Source: Argentina anserina
Taxonomy: Eukaryota > Streptophyta > Magnoliopsida > Rosales > Rosaceae
Assembly (NCBI RefSeq): GCF_933775445.1
Contig: NC_065874.1
Span: 34,518,093-34,582,092 of the forward strand
Length of the DNA stretch: 64,000 nucleotides
Reading direction: 5' to 3'
The position numbers and the translations under genes were made by a program. The notes under the pieces are model-generated. The model saw only the letters and a program-made list of their open reading frames with translations, was not told the DNA's origin and ran no database searches. The stretch's first letter is position 1. Every line of letters begins with the position of its first letter. Shown here in pieces: positions 1 to 11,132 of the stretch.

Positions 1-210
1 CTTCAAATCTAACTTTGGGGCATGTACCACACATGGTAACAATTTATTAGTGGAAATGAGAATTGACAAGAAAAAAAGATACCTTTTGTATGGTTTAGCT
101 TCAAGCTCATTCACTATTTCGAAAATTTTGGGCTCAAAATCAGCCCACTCCTCTCTTGGGACACGGTCCTCATGCTTGTCAAATCCGACCCCTTACTCCA
201 TAGCTAATTG

Positions 211-730
211 CTATGCTTCCAACATCTCTGACATAACCTGTGCAATAGAATCATCCACAGAAACACACGAGTTAAGGTCAAAAACTGGGTACTTCATTGC
301 CTCAAAAATGTTGAAGTTGATAACATCTCCATCAAACTTCATCGTCAAACTCCCATTTGCAACATCGATGCATGTCCTTGCAGTCCTCATGAATAGTCTC
401 CCCAAAAGCATTGGTGTTGTCTCCAAGGGTGATACCTCCATGTCTAGCACATAAAAATCTGCAGGAAAAATCAAGTGATTGACCTGCACAAGGACATCCT
501 CAACCCCTTAGGGTCCTTGTTAGATCGATCTGCTAATTGGATAATCACATTATCATCTTTCAAATGTCATAATCCTAGTGATTGATAAACATTATATGGC
601 ATGATATTTATCGAAGCACCTAGATCAAGCATAACATTATCAAATAATGTGTTACCAATTTTACATGGGACATAAAAACTTCATGGATCCTTCATCTTAG
701 GAGGTAGCTTCATTTGGAGGACAGTTGAAA
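211..730 (-). pseudogene. Gypsy aspartic protease remnant
   Basis: The minus strand encodes a retropepsin-like domain. The active-site motif D-L-G-A-S followed by INIMP is seen around 610-626, and the C-terminal flap side reads FYVLDMEVSPLETTPMLLGR then FMRTARTCIDV in 211-489. Between them a frameshift near 500-520 and stops near 560 and 690 separate the two halves, so no complete protease can be made. In a live element it would cleave the Gag-Pol polyprotein. The domain order after gag supports a gypsy origin. Confident on family, not on exact limits. Confidence 0.7.
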
Positions 731-1339
731 CTGTCTCATTCATCTTCACTACCTTCTCTTCCCTAAATTTGTCTTCTTGAAGTGCAAAGCTCTTTAAGAA
801 ATTTCGCATAATTTGGGATCTGCTTGATACACTCCACTAATAGAAGGTTAACTTGCACCTTCTTAAAGACCTCCAACACATCCTCATCAGATTTATCCTT
901 CTTGCTTTTGCAAACCTAGAAGGGAAAGGTACACACGAAATAAGATTAGTTTTAACTAATTCATTTGAGTTAGCATTTGTACCTTTGTGTGCTTCATGGA
1001 TCAGCACACTCTACTTCTTGTAGGTAGCTAGATCTTTCTCCAAGTCATTCATCATAGTCATCTCGACACCCTCCTTAAGAACATGGGCCGTTTGGGTCTT
1101 CCTAGCAACACTAGGCCGCTCCTTTAGCTCAAGTCCACTCCTTGTCATGATAGCTTAGGCTTGTTCATTCTTTGGGTTACGTATGACACCACTTGGCAAC
1201 TTCCCTTACTCAGAAAAATGGCCCATGATGTCTACTACCTAGCCCACATGCGTTTTTAGCTCTGCAATGTCTTTGTTATTCGCTTGTTAACCCACCACCA
1301 AAGTTTGAGTCACGTTATTCAATTGACTTTGTCCAGCAG

Positions 1340-2304
1340 CTACATCTCATCATAATTAGGAGAACTAGCCACGTTTGGAGGTGGAACATTGAGTAGTGGA
1401 GCTTGTGGTCTAAACAAACTAACCGGATGAGGCACAAATTCCATAGCATTCTGATTTGGCCTTAGTACATTCTCATTATTGGACCACCGAAGGTTTGGAT
1501 GATCACGTAGGCCAGGGTTGTAGGTATTCGAAAATTGATTGTAACTCTGACTTCCTTGATAACCAAGGGCATTGACTTCCTCATACCCTACACTAGAAGA
1601 AAGTTGAGGACACTGATCAGTAGGGTTCCCCTCCGTACAGATTCCACAAACTTGAGCTCCACTAGTCTTCATGAAGTGACTCATCATCTTGGACAACTTA
1701 TCAACCTTGTCCTCTAGAGTAGAGCTTGAATTCGAGTTGGTCTCATGTACCTGCCATGTGGAACTAGCAGATATTCCAAATTGTTGGTTGTTCATAGCTC
1801 TATTCTCCAAGAGATCATTTGCTACTACATTGCTCTTGTCCAAAAACGATCCACCAGCAACTGAATCAAGGAACTCTCTTTCCATTTGTAGCAATGCTTC
1901 ATAGAAAAACTGAAGCAACATACCTTCTCTAATCCCATGGGCTGGACATGATGCTATAAGAGATTTGAACCTCTCATAGTAATTGTAGAATGACTCATCT
2001 AGTCCTTACTTGATTTCTGTTATCTGCTTCCTGATGTGTGTAACTCTTCATGAGTGAAAATACTTCGACAAAAACGCATTCACCATTTTTGTCCATGAAG
2101 TAACACGACCAGCAGGTACCTCAAACAACCACTTTTGAACTCGATCCTCTGATGAATATGGAAACACTCTCATCTTCACTATCTGAATATCAGCTCTTCT
2201 GGGGCACATGGTCTCACAGTTGAACTGGAACATAGTAAGATGTTGATTAGGGTCATCTCTTGAGAGTCCATGAAATTTAGCCAAATGATATAGGAACCCA
2301 CTAT
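1340..2304 (-). pseudogene. Gypsy gag remnant with altered zinc knuckle
   Basis: A single minus-strand frame from 2304 to 1340 carries the retrotransposon gag capsid domain, beginning near FLYHLAKFHGLSRDDPNQHL and running through WLFEVPAGRVTSWTKMVNAF and LLQFFYEALLQMEREFLDSV. Two in-frame stops, near 2048-2050 and 2009, interrupt it. The nucleocapsid knuckle reads C-x2-C-x3-N-x4-C (CGICTEGNPTDQC), where the family has C-x2-C-x4-H-x4-C: the zinc-binding His is missing and the spacing is one residue short. The frame is shared with the upstream DUF716 gene fragment, so the first part is translated as one 290-codon ORF with it. Confidence 0.75.
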
Positions 2305-2920
2305 TCAACTCAGGTGTCCAAAGCATAAACCCCATGACCATAAGCCAGATACTTTGGAAGAATATGCTGAGTGACCTCACAAAGCTAATCAAGAAGCTCC
2401 TCGGGAAACCAAGTCTCATTAGGGTTGGGACAAAGGAGACAAGAATAACAAGCTGAAGAAGCAAGTGGTACTGGCCCTCAGGTCTGTTGTGGTTAGTAGA
2501 CTGAAGATGAAAAAGTAGTAGTTGCTGACCAAAGGCTATGGCTCCGAGGATTTGGGTAAGACCATGGCGAGCTCGAGGAGCTAACTTGTCGAGAACGATA
2601 GCGAAGGAAGCGTAGACCAAGAAGGTCATGGATATCGTTGCGTCCTCGAAGTTGTGGAGATGTTTTGAAGGGATGGTTCTGTCGTTGTCAAACGGTTGGT
2701 GTTTCTCGGGGGCGACGAAGAGTTCCATGGCAACAGAGGCTGATGAACCTATGATGATCAACAAGAGCTCCAAGTACTTGAACTTGGAGGCGGGAAACCA
2801 TATTGGTGTTGTGTAGGAGTTGGGACGTTGAATATGGAGCTTTATGTGGTTGAAAAGGTGCCATAATCCAATTAATACAAACCCAAAGCCTGGTATTACA
2901 TGCCCTATCAAAGTACCCAT
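2305..2920 (-). pseudogene. DUF716/TMEM45-type membrane protein gene, 3'-truncated copy
   Basis: The first about 205 codons of a DUF716 (TMEM45-like) multi-pass membrane protein start at 2920 (MGTLIGHVIPGFGFVLIGLW) and end at WTPEL, where the sequence passes directly into gypsy gag. The intact relative at 53041-53982 is nearly identical up to this point and then continues for about 100 more residues, with the last membrane segments and an acidic tail. This copy therefore lost its C-terminal third to the retroelement junction. The reading frame has stayed open, and it carries substitutions relative to the intact copy. It could still be transcribed from its duplicated promoter; function is unlikely. 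Confidence 0.8.
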
Positions 2921-5210
2921 AATATCAAGAGAATGAGATTAGTAGTTGTTTGAGGCTAGAGGTAAAGAAAGCTATAGAGGGTGTTACAGATTTTGAACTT
3001 GTGTTTGGTGGCTTGAATAGTGAGACAAACAATAGTTGACTGGCCTATGACTTTAATTAAAGGTCAAAGTAATGGAAATACCAAGGCAAGCAAGGCTTCT
3101 AGAATACCAGCCACGACCAGAACTTTGGTTTTCATTTCGTGATTTTTGTCCAGTTTTAAAATGCCGATGTTGCCCCGTCATTGATTTGTCATATGTTTAA
3201 TACTTAGTAATACACTTTAAATGCTGTAAGTTAATGAAGAGAGACCAAAACAGATAACAAATAAGTGAAATAACAGCCACTTAATTAAGTGGATACTATA
3301 TATATTTTTTGGTCAACAGAGGATACTATATATACATCTTTCAATTCATTCTTATAAAGTATGAGATTAAAACATAACTGCATTAGTTTATGTAAGTTAG
3401 CAAGGAAAATGGTGGTCATGATCACAAACGAACGACTGAGGGCGACAAATCAATAATAGCTGATAGGTAAATAAACGGATCGTGAGAATCCTGGTCTAAG
3501 CTTTTCTTTGCTAGCAGTTTCTTGTAGGAAGGTTCACAATGCTAGCTATACATCTTTCTTCGAACACGAAATCGCGAAATTTCTTGGTCAACTTCAAATT
3601 AGCCAACAGGAAGCATAATATGAGGTACATATTAATTCCATGTCATATATGCAGTGTGGATAAGAGAAAAATAAAACGAAATAGTTGAGAAAAGTCATAC
3701 ATGCTACTCAAATCGTGGAAAAACATTCTATAACGAACTAAACAATAAGGAAGAAATACCTCATTGCAAATAGAGAATTCTCATTGCCCATTAACCTGTT
3801 TCAAGATTTACGGCCGGTACGTGCTTAACTCCGAAAATGTCATCAAAAGGTTTATATGTAGTGAGTCTTACAGAACTCATATGTTTTCTATTAAAAATAG
3901 GATAACTCTATCACCTAAGCAATATTGCAGTGGTGAAAATTATCTTCCCTACAGAATAAAAATTGGTGCGTGTATCCTTTCAAAAAAAAAAAATTGGTGC
4001 GTGTCTCTGTCAATTTGCCACACTCATCAGTCATCACCTTTGTCATAAACTCCCCAACGTACGAATGCTCTTGCGTATGTCGTGCTACTACCATGCATAA
4101 AATTAATAATGGAAATTATTGTTCATGTCACGTACTCGATCTGTTTTCTACCCAATTCAAAAGAGTATGATAGTTTCTCTCTTATCCTTTTTTGAAGGTG
4201 TTATGGATTAATTTGCTTTTTTTCTCCTTGGGGCATGGACGTTCTTGAGGAAGAAGGTTCCTTACTGTTGGTTTATTTGGTTCCTGCTTTAGACTACTTC
4301 TGGCCACAAGTACTTGTACGTATATATGGAAGATCAACAAGAAATCAAAGAAAAAGAAACGAGGGCTGCTAAAATGTGATACTTGGGACCCAAGTTATCT
4401 AATGACATGTTTGCTAACCCAGCTAATTAGGGTCTAATATATATATCTGACTAATTAATATACAACTGCTATTAATTAAAGTCTGAAGTGGAAGATGAAA
4501 GTGACAAGAATCACAAGATAAATTACAGCAGCGTCAAGACATTACAAAGGAATGCATGCACGTATAAAATAATTTATTCTTCAAATTAATCTTTTTCGTC
4601 TCTTTTTTCAAATGAAACTAATTAAAGAATCATAGCATATGTCTGCAGCAGCATATATACTTGTAGCTATACAAATATTAGCAGCATATGTTTATTTTCT
4701 GGATTTATAAGCAGACTCTGACTTGGTTAGCGAATGGTGATTCGAACTTGAACGATCACCCAGCAAGCTAACTAACTCTTAACGGTAAACCATGCATGCC
4801 TATGTTTCCATCCTGTGCAGACAATCGATAAAAGGCTTTACTTTTCCAGGGTAACGTACACAAAAATCTTTGTTCTTGATCCCATCGAACGAGGGCAAAT
4901 CACAAACCATTTTTGTTTAAGTCATCAGTGACGTTGGGCGACATTATTTTAATTAATCAAGGTGCCTCACGTTTTTAAGTTTCAACAATTAATTACTTTT
5001 CTTATTAATTTCGTGTCAACTTTCCATGGTGTCCAATATCAATTCCCATTCTATTACACTATGCATGGGGAATACATTACTTATTTCTGATGAAAAATCA
5101 AAATTGTTGTCCTCCTAGCCTTTTGATAATGTACGTGTGAATTATTTCGTTATTAGATTTATGTTTGCGTAGCAGCACCATGCTTAGAGTTTCTATCTTC
5201 GGACCATCAT
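2305..5210 (-). repeat. Left arm of a 2.9-kb inverted duplication
   Basis: This block is the reverse complement of 50251-53656. The match covers the DUF716 gene start plus about 2.3 kb of upstream DNA. It ends at 2305 at the gag junction, and near 5210 shortly after TTCTATCTTCGG. The right arm is longer mainly because of a 460-bp hAT-type insertion that is absent here; the empty target is at 4561-4568. The part from 2921 to 5210 holds no gene I can support. The short ORFs at 3764-4170 lie in duplicated non-coding DNA. Confidence 0.9.
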
Positions 5211-5552
5211 CATGATCATCTAAACTAGCTGGAAAGACTTCATCGAGTTGAGAAAAAACAAATTATAGTGAAGAAATTGTCCATATATTTCTCTAAAATA
5301 TCGAAGATATATCGAAAATATCGTAAATATCAAAGTTATTTTATGTTGTCAGAGAAATATCGCAAATACGAGAGAAAATAAGATATTTACCCCTAAATAT
5401 ATCGGTAATTTGAAAAAAAAAAGTGATATTGGTAGATATATCGGAAATATCAAAAAGGATATTTTAAACCATCATTTTTCCTATGTCATGTACGAAAACA
5501 TTGTTGTTTTATAGTCACGTACAGTGTCATGTTTGATGTGGACAAGTATTTT
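5211..5552. repeat. ATATCG-rich repeat block, copy 1
   Basis: From about 5283 to 5473 the sequence is built from variants of ATATCG (for example AAATATCGTAAATATC and ATATATCGGAAATATC). A closely similar block lies in the same orientation at 7508-7670, and a short related piece is at 6590-6650. Such blocks behave like subterminal repeats of a DNA transposon, but no ends or target duplication could be fixed. No gene is seen in this interval. Confidence 0.5.
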
Positions 5553-5672
5553 CAACATTTAAACATTAAGAACAACTATGTTCATAATACGGGAAAGAGT
5601 CCCTTAGGTGCTCCGTGGAAAACGGATCGCTCTTGGGTTAGAGGAAAAAATCTTATTTAAACATTTAAACAT
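5553..5672. other. About 100-bp insertion between direct repeats
   Basis: The 15-mer ACATTTAAACATTAA occurs near 5555 and again near 5660, bracketing about 90 bp that ends in an A-rich stretch. This looks like a short retroposed piece with a target duplication. The direct repeat is AT-rich and simple, so chance is possible. Confidence 0.25.
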
Positions 5673-6589
5673 TAACGTTGCCGTCAGACGATTGTTGTGC
5701 TTGGGTCCATAGGTGGCCGAGCAAGGGAGGCTTTGTTTGGTGGTGGTCCGATGGAGGGTGGCTGCTCCGGGGTTGGTCGGCTTGTTGTTTCGAATTCTGG
5801 TTTTGCAGGGTCTTCGTCTGATGGTGATGCTTTGATGTCGCTCTTGAGTCATCAGTTGGTCCCGTCGGCGAGCAGTGCTGGCGATGGTGTGGTTTATTAT
5901 GGGGAGCGGAGGGGTCGATCTGCATGTGTTGCTCCTCAAACCCAGGTTGTTTTTTTGGAAATCTTTTTTGCTGGATGGATTCTTGATATGCGGCGAGCCA
6001 GATCTGTTGTGGGACTGGGTGGTGGCTTGATGGTGGCGTTGGAGGCGACGTGGGGTGGAGATTTTTGCGGCCAGAATGCGACGGCGGCCTGTGGGCTAAT
6101 TTCTGAGTCAGTTGGTCTTTGGAGGGCCATGGAGGTGGGCCTAGGCTCTTCTAGGCCTAGGTTGGGCTAGCTAGTTGTTGTTTAGGTGGACTTGTGTCTT
6201 TTGGCCTAGGTCTGTTTTTCTTTTGTTTATTTTTTAGGTCTTTAATTGGTTTTTTTCTCCCTCCTCCTTGAGTGAGGGTTAGGTTTTGTCAGTAGGTAGA
6301 GCGTTGGTCGTGTCATTGGGTGTGCCATAGTTATGGTGCATGTCATTTCTAGGGACTATCTAAATGTCGCTTCTTTCTAAGTGTCAATGTAATGGGGAGA
6401 TTGTCTCTGCAAATATGCCGGAGGTTTTGGCATGTGATGCTATTAGAGCGGTTCTCTTTTTGAGATTGACAGCGAGTAGGTATCAACTACTTCTGGAATC
6501 AGATTTGTTTGGTTCAGAATTGGACCTTCTCGCCTCATGTCTATTGCTTCTTGAGATAGTCTTATGACTAGTAGTTTTGATCAGAAGGT
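5673..6589. other. GC-rich unidentified segment, probably transposon-derived
   Basis: This stretch is markedly richer in G than its surroundings. It has an open frame at 5697-6170 (157 codons) on the plus strand and competing open frames on the minus strand. The translation is low-complexity (Gly/Ala/Ser/Val), without a recognisable domain. Open frames on both strands are expected from base composition. I see no supported gene and suspect a fragment of a retroelement. Confidence 0.3.
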
Positions 6590-6829
6590 TCAAAATATCG
6601 ATATCAGGAGATATATCGGATATTAGAAAAAAAAATATCGTTCCTCTTCCGAATTTACAATTTGTACTATATGGCTCGTATGTCTTGGGCAGAGTATTGT
6701 AGTTTTGTTGACCAACATGTATCTTTTCAAGCACCTAAAGCCTCTTTTGGGTACTAGATAAAATTAATAATTGTCTTTGTTTGTATGTAATTCAATAATA
6801 AATAAATTCAAACCTTTCTATATCTCTTT

Positions 6830-7415
6830 TGAGCTACCAACAGTTTCTCCGAGAAGGGAATAGTAAGGATGAACCCAACTCGATAATTGATCATAAACGT
6901 CTCCAAACTGACCATAATTGTAAATAGAATGACCATATTGATAGTTGATTTCATGTGATTCGTTTGACATCCCACTGTGCTCTGTGCCTAAACTGATAGA
7001 ATCAAAACTTAAGGCAACTGAACTAACATCAGATGAAATACTTGATCATCAATGGCTCCACTTGTCCTCCTCCCTCACATATTTTGTTATTGTGCACCAT
7101 GACCATCTGCTCTAGATCCATGATTCTCATCTTGGGTAGCATGATCAAAATTACTTTTCACAAGTAAACTGCTCAAATCATCTACCTACATAAGATTGTC
7201 CATATTCAAACCTTGTATCTACACCACCTTGTCGACTTCCACCACTACCATCACCATCACCATTACCACCACCACCACCACCATCATCATCACTATCTGA
7301 ACTATCTGGAGTTGCTACACTGCTCCACACACTAGTATTATCAAAATCATTTCCCGGGTCTCTAACTTCATCAGATAATACTTTGTTTACATCAATTCCA
7401 AAATTAGTCTTATTT
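6830..7415 (-). pseudogene. Possible hAT-type transposase C-terminal remnant
   Basis: On the minus strand an acidic and glycine-rich tail can be read (LSDEVRDPGNDFDN, then SSDSDDDGGGGGGNGDGDGS near 7225-7310). After stops and frameshifts it is followed by a Tyr/Gly/Asp-rich end. hAT-derived proteins of the DUF659 type often end in such tails, and the ATATCG repeat blocks on both sides would fit transposon ends. No dimerisation or catalytic motif is visible, so this call is a suggestion only. Confidence 0.25.
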
Positions 7416-7507
7416 TTTATATTCCTCGAGGTGATTAATTAGTAAAAAAAATCTAGGTCAAATAGAATCCGAGACATCCTCAAGTTGAGTTAAATTTTTT
7501 TAATGAA

Positions 7508-7670
7508 TTTTTTTAGATATTTCTCTAAAATATCGAAGATATATCAGATATATCGTAAATATCGGAGAAATATCGCAGATACGGGAAAAAATAAGATATT
7601 CACCCCTAAGATATATCTTTTTTAAGGGAGATATTGGATGATATATCGGAAATATCGGGGAGATTTTGTA
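7508..7670. repeat. ATATCG-rich repeat block, copy 2
   Basis: A direct-orientation relative of the block at 5283-5473, sharing TTTCTCTAAAATATCGAAGA and the later ATAAGATATT-CACCCCTAA part. Together the two blocks bracket about 2 kb of decayed sequence. Confidence 0.55.
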
Positions 7671-8567
7671 CTTTGGGTAAGACAGAGTGTGGGAAATCTA
7701 GTTCTACCACCGAGTCTTCTCTTATTGTAATATTTTTCTGATCAAATATATATATTTTTTTTTCTAAAAAAAAGTATTTTAAACATTACAGTACATTTTG
7801 GATTTTTATTCTATTTGGATGGCATGGCTAAGTTACATGGCATGATATGCATTTCTTGAAGTTTTAGTATTGGGACACAAGTCAATTCGTCGTTGCTATT
7901 TGTAATTGTTATAATATCCAGCACTAGTCGATTATAGTAGATATATTTAGGTCATCTCCAACCCATAGATTATTGTGCCACAATTCCCACAATGTGGCAC
8001 ACTTCGTCTCCAACTTATGGGCTACTGTGCTAATGTGCCACAAAAGTGTGCCAGAAATAGTCCGAAATTGCTAGCTTTTGTGGCATATCAGCACATGTGG
8101 GTCCTGACTCAAAAATTATTTTTTATTATTGTTTTGATGAATAATTTCATAAATACATAACAACATTGTTTAGTGAATATATATATATTATTTGAAAAAA
8201 AATTGTATTTTTCTTTTTTGAAATAATATACTACAACACTAATCTAGAATTAAACTTGTATTATTTTTAGTCTAATAACTCCTTAAATATACAACAACTA
8301 CCGATATAAAACTACTAATTTTTTAAGAAACCAACAAAAATCACTTATTAAAACTAACTAAATTACAAATAAAAGCGCAAATAATAATCATTTAAAACAT
8401 AACGAATAATTTCTAATTTTACTTCCGGAAATAAGTATAAATAAAAATACATGAAAGTGACTATTATTCGAATATATCAGTCGATACACAAAATAATCAT
8501 GAGTACTAGTATTTTTTAACCATTAAATACAATTCATGTAATTTTAAATTTAATTTTTCATATTACA
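7671..8567. other. Gene-free AT-rich stretch
   Basis: Nothing beyond AT-rich sequence and short chance ORFs (for example at 7975-8160). No repeat ends or domains were recognised. Confidence 0.6.
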
Positions 8568-10488
8568 TTTTTTCCGGATTTTGCCCCTACTTGGGAGTTT
8601 TTCACATTTGTGCCACTTGACTATATATCTTCTAGGTATTGTTCATGCCTTGGGCTTTGTGGGCTTCTGTATGGTGTCTTCTTTTTGGGCTCAGTATGTT
8701 TCCTTTATTGATTGACACATGTGTCGACCGAAGTCTGCCAGGAAAGTAAAAAGACAGCGAGTTGGGACTACAAGAAGCGGTGAAGCTGCCTCATCGATAC
8801 GATAAGAGTTTGAGATTGGAATGGCTTATTCTTCTTCTTCTTCTTCTTCTCTCTCTCCCTTTCTCCTCTTCTACCTCTCCAACGAGTCAGCTATGCGAAA
8901 GGGCTGATGAGTTTCATACGCCATCCTCTTCTGTTGATCGGTGGGTGTTAATCATATTTTGTGTTATTCAAATTTTGATTGTGGATTTTCATTTGATATT
9001 TGTTTGATGATTAATTTAAATTTATATCACGGGGTTCTTAGGTGCTGTGATAATATGGTTGCTCACTAGCGACTGGATTTATCATGTATGGTAAGATTTG
9101 CAACAGTGTTTGTGTCATGTTTTTCAGTTTCTGCTTATGAATTTTATATATACCAGGTTTTTATTTTTTCAGAAGTAGAGCTTCATGGTATCTTAATTCT
9201 AATGCCAGTGGCTTCAAGAGTTTTGTATTTTCCATAGTCTTATGATTTTGTTTGTGTTTTTTGTTCTTATATTAACTAATGGGTTAAGTTTAATTTGGTA
9301 GTGTAGGCAACTTATGGATTTCTACAGTTGGTGATTGTATCTCCCGTGTTTTTTTTTACAGGGAAGTCACTTAAGATCCCAAACCATGTTGAAATTGATC
9401 GAAGGAAACACTCAGATTTGACGAGTTTGGTCGGTGCAATTGTCACTCAAATTGTAACCTATGTATATTCGCCTATTGTGTCTTGAATTTTATGCAGAAA
9501 ACTACCTGCCTTCGATTCAGACTTGATCAAGCCAGAAAAAGGGACTGCTGGTCAAAAGATAGACTGGAGTGTCAAGACGAAAATGTAGCTGAGGGGTTGA
9601 TCAAAATCTAGCAAGTGGAGACAGTTACAATAGATAGTACATAAGCCTAGTAGAAGCCGGCGGCACCGAACCAGAACCCTCTTGACCTTCTGACTCTTTA
9701 GGGCACATAGGGCACAGCTCTCCGCAATGGTTGACCATCATGCAGAGGCGGCACCGTCCTACTAGCCACTCAAACTTGTAAGTCACGCAAACCACCGTTG
9801 TCGGCGACACTTGAAGGTGCCGATCTAGCCGCACCGGTTCATTGAAGGAAAGGGTAAGCCGAACCCTAGCTACCCCCCGCGCATGAGCCACTTCCTCCAC
9901 CTGCAACACATGATCGATAGTTTCCCCCACTAGCCGCCGGTAGATGGTAAATTTCAACTCAGATCCACACGAAGTCCAGAGATACTGCTTGAATGTCTGA
10001 GAAGCCATCATAATCATTGATGATGATCATGGCTCGTTGAAAGCTCCAAGGACCTCCCTTCTTCACGCGAAGGAGATCACCTTCAGAAGAGAATGTGAAC
10101 ATAAAGTGGTATCCCCGCGCTAAAACCTTCACGGGGACGGAGACCCTCCACATAGATCGAACCGCGCCTGTAAAGGAATCAAAAGCAACGGGCCGAGCAG
10201 TGTTCAAACGACCAACAAGGTAAAATCAGGGCGCGCAACAAAACCTTTGTCTGGGCAATGAAGGTCGCCCAAATCAACTGGTTCATCATGGTTGTTGAGA
10301 GAGAGCTTCGACGCTAAACGAGCGGTCATGGAGGCAAGCTGAGCAGCCACGGGAAGTTAGACACCACACAACAAGGTAGTTTTTTCGATAAAACCCTAAC
10401 CCTAGGTATAGATGTGAGGGAGAGAGTGCTAGAGAGAAAAAAAAAACCCCAATATCCACGGTATGAGTCCAGTGAAAGAGTAAATTGA
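8568..10488 (-). repeat. 1.9-kb composite repeat, left copy (inverted relative to 29927-31863)
   Basis: This copy is the reverse complement of 29927-31863 with few differences. Reading the minus strand, it holds a DUF4283 pseudogene, then about 1.2 kb of unrelated sequence, and ends in CCGG plus an A-run (A6 here, A9 in the other copy). That suggests retroposition or a shared 3' end. Read on the plus strand, 8590-9600 resembles the 5' part of an ordinary gene: a (CTT)n stretch at about 8830-8852, then exon-like pieces near 9360 and 9500. It may be captured host sequence. The homology stops at 10488, exactly where a CACTA transposon begins. Confidence 0.85.
9625..10329 (-). pseudogene. DUF4283 / CCHC zinc-knuckle protein remnant (copy 1)
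   Basis: From an ATG at 10329 the minus strand reads MTARLASKLSLNN, then, after a frameshift, ARPVAFDSFTGAVRSMWRVS and GGPWSFQRAMIIINDYDGF. These are typical of the DUF4283 domain found in plant LINE-associated ORF1-like proteins. A stop follows FVWI. After another frameshift comes a zinc knuckle C-x2-C-x4-H-x4-C (CRLCMMVNHCGELC) near 9705-9750. Nucleic-acid binding is the expected role of such proteins. The same lesions occur in the copy at 30084-30800, so the gene was already dead before the two copies formed. Confidence 0.75.
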
Positions 10489-11132
10489 CACTACGCCAGA
10501 GACACACTCAGGTGATGGAGGGAAATGGTGGCCTGAATCACGAGCTGGTCGCCTGACGTCTCGGGCGACGGGAAAGTGGTCGCTTTAATGCGGTCGCCTC
10601 ATTACCGTGGCTAGAACATTGAGGCGACAAGTTATTCAATAGTGCTCACTTCAATATATTCAGGCGACGAAGATAAGATGCGTCCCCTAAGAATTAAGCG
10701 ATGGACCTTTATGTTTTGAAGCGACGGCATATTCTGAAGTGACGGACAGGTATGTTGGTGGCCCAAATTCAAGCGATGGGTTCTTGACTAAATAGTTTTG
10801 TCGCTTCAGTTTTATAGCGACGAAGTAGTGGTTGCCGTAATTTGGCTTCCGTTGTTTCTAGTTAATATTGAAGTGACGGATTCTTTGCTTCCGTCGCCTG
10901 AATATGATTTAAAAGAAAAAAAAAGCTACTGAACACCATTTGACTTGCTAAACTTGCATAACACAACTGAAATCCATTCCACAAAAACACATCAACTTTC
11001 AAATGTTGTTTATAGAAGAAATTTGTTGTTTGAAGCACAAAAAAATTGATAACAAAAGAGTGCCATACCGCACTTAATTTCCTTCAAGCAACATCATCAT
11101 CATTCCCCTAATATTAGTGCTAGTGAACTACC

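Larger units (their letters stand above)
1..2304 (-). mobile_element. Truncated Ty3/gypsy retrotransposon (Athila-like), gag to protease
   Basis: Reading the minus strand from 2304 towards 1, gag is followed by a retroviral-type aspartic protease, the usual gypsy order. The 5' LTR, leader and start of gag are missing: the element begins abruptly inside gag at the junction with the DUF716 gene fragment. The other side runs off the window, so reverse transcriptase and integrase may lie beyond it. Coding is decayed, with in-frame stops and at least one frameshift. The gag and protease style matches the Athila/Tat branch by memory of the family; lineage is therefore only probable. Confidence 0.8.

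Noticed and set aside
3764..4170. 94- and 66-codon ORFs, with a relative at 51701-51985
   Set aside because: They are shared because the DNA is duplicated, not because coding is conserved; indels between arms shift the frame.
4700..4770. tRNA-like GATTCGAACTTGAACGATCACC segment, also present at 50720-50750
   Set aside because: Only a T-arm-like string; no acceptor stem, anticodon arm or D-arm could be folded, and both copies are part of the inverted duplication.
5697..6170. 157-codon Gly/Ala-rich ORF as a gene
   Set aside because: Open frames exist on both strands in this GC-rich piece, no domain or promoter is visible, and the surroundings are repeats.
7200..7310. Histidine/aspartate repeat (CAC/CAT triplets) as a coding metal-binding protein
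   Set aside because: The triplet run fits better as the Gly/Asp-rich tail of a decayed minus-strand transposase frame, and stops surround it.
8762..9007. 81-codon ORF with a Leu-rich signal-like stretch
   Set aside because: The Leu run comes from a (CTT)n microsatellite; the inverted copy at 31500-31870 does not preserve a gene-like structure. Treated as captured 5' sequence.
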